NCBI GenBank assembly: GCA_902803275.1
Contig: CADCPE010000136.1
Location: forward strand, 1-6,598
Length of the DNA stretch: 6,598 bases
DNA from: an uncultured Erysipelotrichaceae bacterium
GTDB lineage: Bacteria; Bacillota_I; Bacilli_A; Erysipelotrichales; Erysipelotrichaceae
Reading direction: 5' to 3'
Numbering within the stretch: the stretch's first letter is position 1; each line of letters opens with the position of its first letter. Shown here one piece after another: positions 5,684-6,598 of this stretch. The notes below the pieces were generated by a model. It was not told the DNA's origin. It saw only the letters and a list, made by a program, of their open reading frames with translations, and ran no database searches. A program made the translations under genes and the position numbers.

Positions 5684-6507
5684 AACAGTTCTTCAGTCGG
5701 TGTCACATAGACTTTATATCCCCGGTTGTTCGCATAGAACTGACTTAGGGACATGGTCTGTCTGATCCTGATATCACCGACACCATTGGCATTGCCTTCG
5801 GAAACAGTGATCGTTCCGTTTTCATAATCTACTTCATCGATGCACAGGACGTGTCCTTCAGGAAGCGTTGAGGAGTAGATCGAGACGATCGACATGGTCT
5901 CCGGATGATCGGTATATCTGAAGTAGTGCTTCAGATTGCCTTCTTCATCGCGGTATACGGCAGTCGCATAGATCGTTGAAGCGAAGGTATTGCCGTTGCC
6001 GGCAGCGCCATTCCCTGATGAATTGAAGCCGAAGACATCGTAGAACCACATCTGGGCAAAGAATGTGCACCAGCGTCCGGCAGTCGCACCATGGATCTTT
6101 CCGCTGCGATACAGATCATAGGCGTGTGCCCAGGTCCTGTATCCCGGAACCGATGATCCTGAATAGTGTCCCGAATACATGTAATAGTTGCAGTCACTGT
6201 GATAGACGGTCTTGACGATCATATCTTCCTTGCTGATGAATTCTACTTCATCAGGATCCTTGTATAAGGAAGTATCGGTATAGCTTTCCAGCAGTTCGTC
6301 GGCGATCTTTATCTCATAAGCATTAAAAGATGAAGTTTTGAGATTTCTTGCGTATACGATGCGCATATGAAAAAACGCAATATAAGCAAGAGATACCAAT
6401 ACTACATTCACGATAAGTATATTGATCAGCACCCTGGTGGTACTGGTTCTGTTTAAGCGATAAGAACTTATGATACGCTCAAGTTCTTTTTTGTTTTTAA
6501 CTTCCAT
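5659..6507 (-). CDS. Membrane-anchored CHAP-like amidase/endopeptidase (putative cell-wall hydrolase)
   Basis: The 282-residue product has a basic N-terminus (KNKK, RIISSYR, NR), one hydrophobic helix at about 27-48 with no obvious signal-peptidase site, then a long extracytoplasmic part, so it looks like a type II membrane protein. The C-terminal domain follows the CHAP pattern: GRWCTFFAQMW (144-154) with candidate nucleophile Cys147, where CHAP proteins have GxCTWYA; GNGNTFAST (170-178), like the CHAP GNAxxW segment; EGHVLCIDEV (217-226) with candidate His219; and GTITVSEGNANG (231-242), with Glu237 or Asn239 as the third polar residue. CHAP enzymes cut peptidoglycan peptides or amide bonds; the actual bond is unknown here. 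I chose the ATG at 6507; an in-frame TTG at 6513 would add two residues. Neither has a convincing Shine-Dalgarno. It is transcribed convergently to the operon from its own promoter. Confidence 0.82.
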   Translation of the reverse strand: MEVKNKKELERIISSYRLNRTSTTRVLINILIVNVVLVSLAYIAFFHMRIVYARNLKTSSFNAYEIKIADELLESYTDTSLYKDPDEVEFISKEDMIVKTVYHSDCNYYMYSGHYSGSSVPGYRTWAHAYDLYRSGKIHGATAGRWCTFFAQMWFYDVFGFNSSGNGAAGNGNTFASTIYATAVYRDEEGNLKHYFRYTDHPETMSIVSIYSSTLPEGHVLCIDEVDYENGTITVSEGNANGVGDIRIRQTMSLSQFYANNRGYKVYVTPTEELLKMISERS

Positions 6508-6527
6508 AATCAATAAGCAACTACTAC

Positions 6528-6556
6528 ATTATAGTTTAATGAAGCCGCAAATCCAA
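6528..6556 (-). promoter_or_regulatory. Putative sigma-A promoter of the CHAP-like gene
   Basis: Read on the minus strand, a perfect TATAAT (-10, 6533-6528) follows TTGGAT (-35, 6556-6551) with an ideal 17-base spacer. The -10 is perfect and the -35 keeps only the TTG half. Transcription would begin near 6521, leaving a leader of only about 14 bases before the ATG at 6507. Confidence 0.6.
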
Positions 6557-6563
6557 CGATTTG
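6548..6563. repeat. Short inverted repeat overlapping the -35 region
   Basis: CAAATC (6548-6553) and GATTTG (6558-6563) are perfect 6-base inverted repeats separated by CAAC. The dyad covers the putative -35 of the CHAP gene, so it could be an operator half-site pair, but 6 bp can arise by chance. The remaining sequence to 6598 shows no gene; it is too short and is cut by the window edge. Confidence 0.3.
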
Positions 6564-6598
6564 AACCTATGAAAATGGTTACATTATGACGGTTTTGG

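Noticed and set aside
6564..6580. AACC...GGTT inverted repeat near the right edge
   Set aside because: Only 4 bp with a 9-base loop; expected by chance.
6561..6590. Possible + strand promoter (TTGAAC, 18-base gap, TATGAC) leading out of the window
   Set aside because: Both boxes are weak and no downstream gene is visible to support it.

Overview
The window looks like chromosomal DNA from a Bacillota (Firmicutes) bacterium with moderate GC content. The evidence is a ribonuclease M5 gene (a low-GC Gram-positive enzyme), purine-rich Shine-Dalgarno sequences, and the gene order rnmV - rsmA - ispE - (GlmU-like)prs. That order is a shortened version of the Bacillus subtilis order rnmV-rsmA-yabG-veg-sspF-ispE-purR-yabJ-spoVG-glmU-prs. 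A gut-type lineage such as Erysipelotrichia is my guess and the sequence does not prove it. I see no mobile element, tRNA, rRNA or CRISPR array.

Layout. From base 1 to 5658 all genes lie on the + strand and read as one operon: the 3' end of an RluA-family pseudouridine synthase, a YbaK/EbsC-type Cys-tRNA(Pro) deacylase, ispD, rnmV (RNase M5), rsmA (KsgA), ispE, an unusual extended prs (PRPP synthetase), and a small two-helix membrane protein. The first six junctions are all the same 4-base ATGA overlap (450, 914, 1537, 2052, 2855, 3721), which suggests tight translational coupling. The last junction breaks the pattern with a tandem TAATAA stop and a 6-base gap. The operon promoter lies upstream of the window. 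Facing the operon is a minus-strand gene for a membrane-anchored CHAP-like cell-wall hydrolase. The two units share one bidirectional hairpin terminator at about 5649-5683, and their stop codons sit back to back in it as the palindrome TGATCA. A sigma-A-like promoter for the CHAP gene lies at 6528-6556.

How the genes fit together. Four products act on RNA or translation fidelity (RluA-type synthase, Cys-tRNA(Pro) deacylase, RNase M5 for 5S rRNA, RsmA for 16S rRNA). Two are consecutive steps of the MEP isoprenoid pathway (IspD, IspE). Prs supplies PRPP for nucleotide synthesis.

The most interesting item is the prs gene. It encodes about 153 extra N-terminal residues ahead of a complete class I PRPP synthetase. 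This extension resembles the uridylyltransferase half of GlmU but has lost the signature loop, the PK lysine and the GDxP aspartate. In Bacillus, glmU sits immediately upstream of prs, so I infer a fossilised glmU-prs fusion: a degenerate, probably non-catalytic GlmU domain kept as the N-terminus of PRPP synthetase, possibly with a regulatory role.
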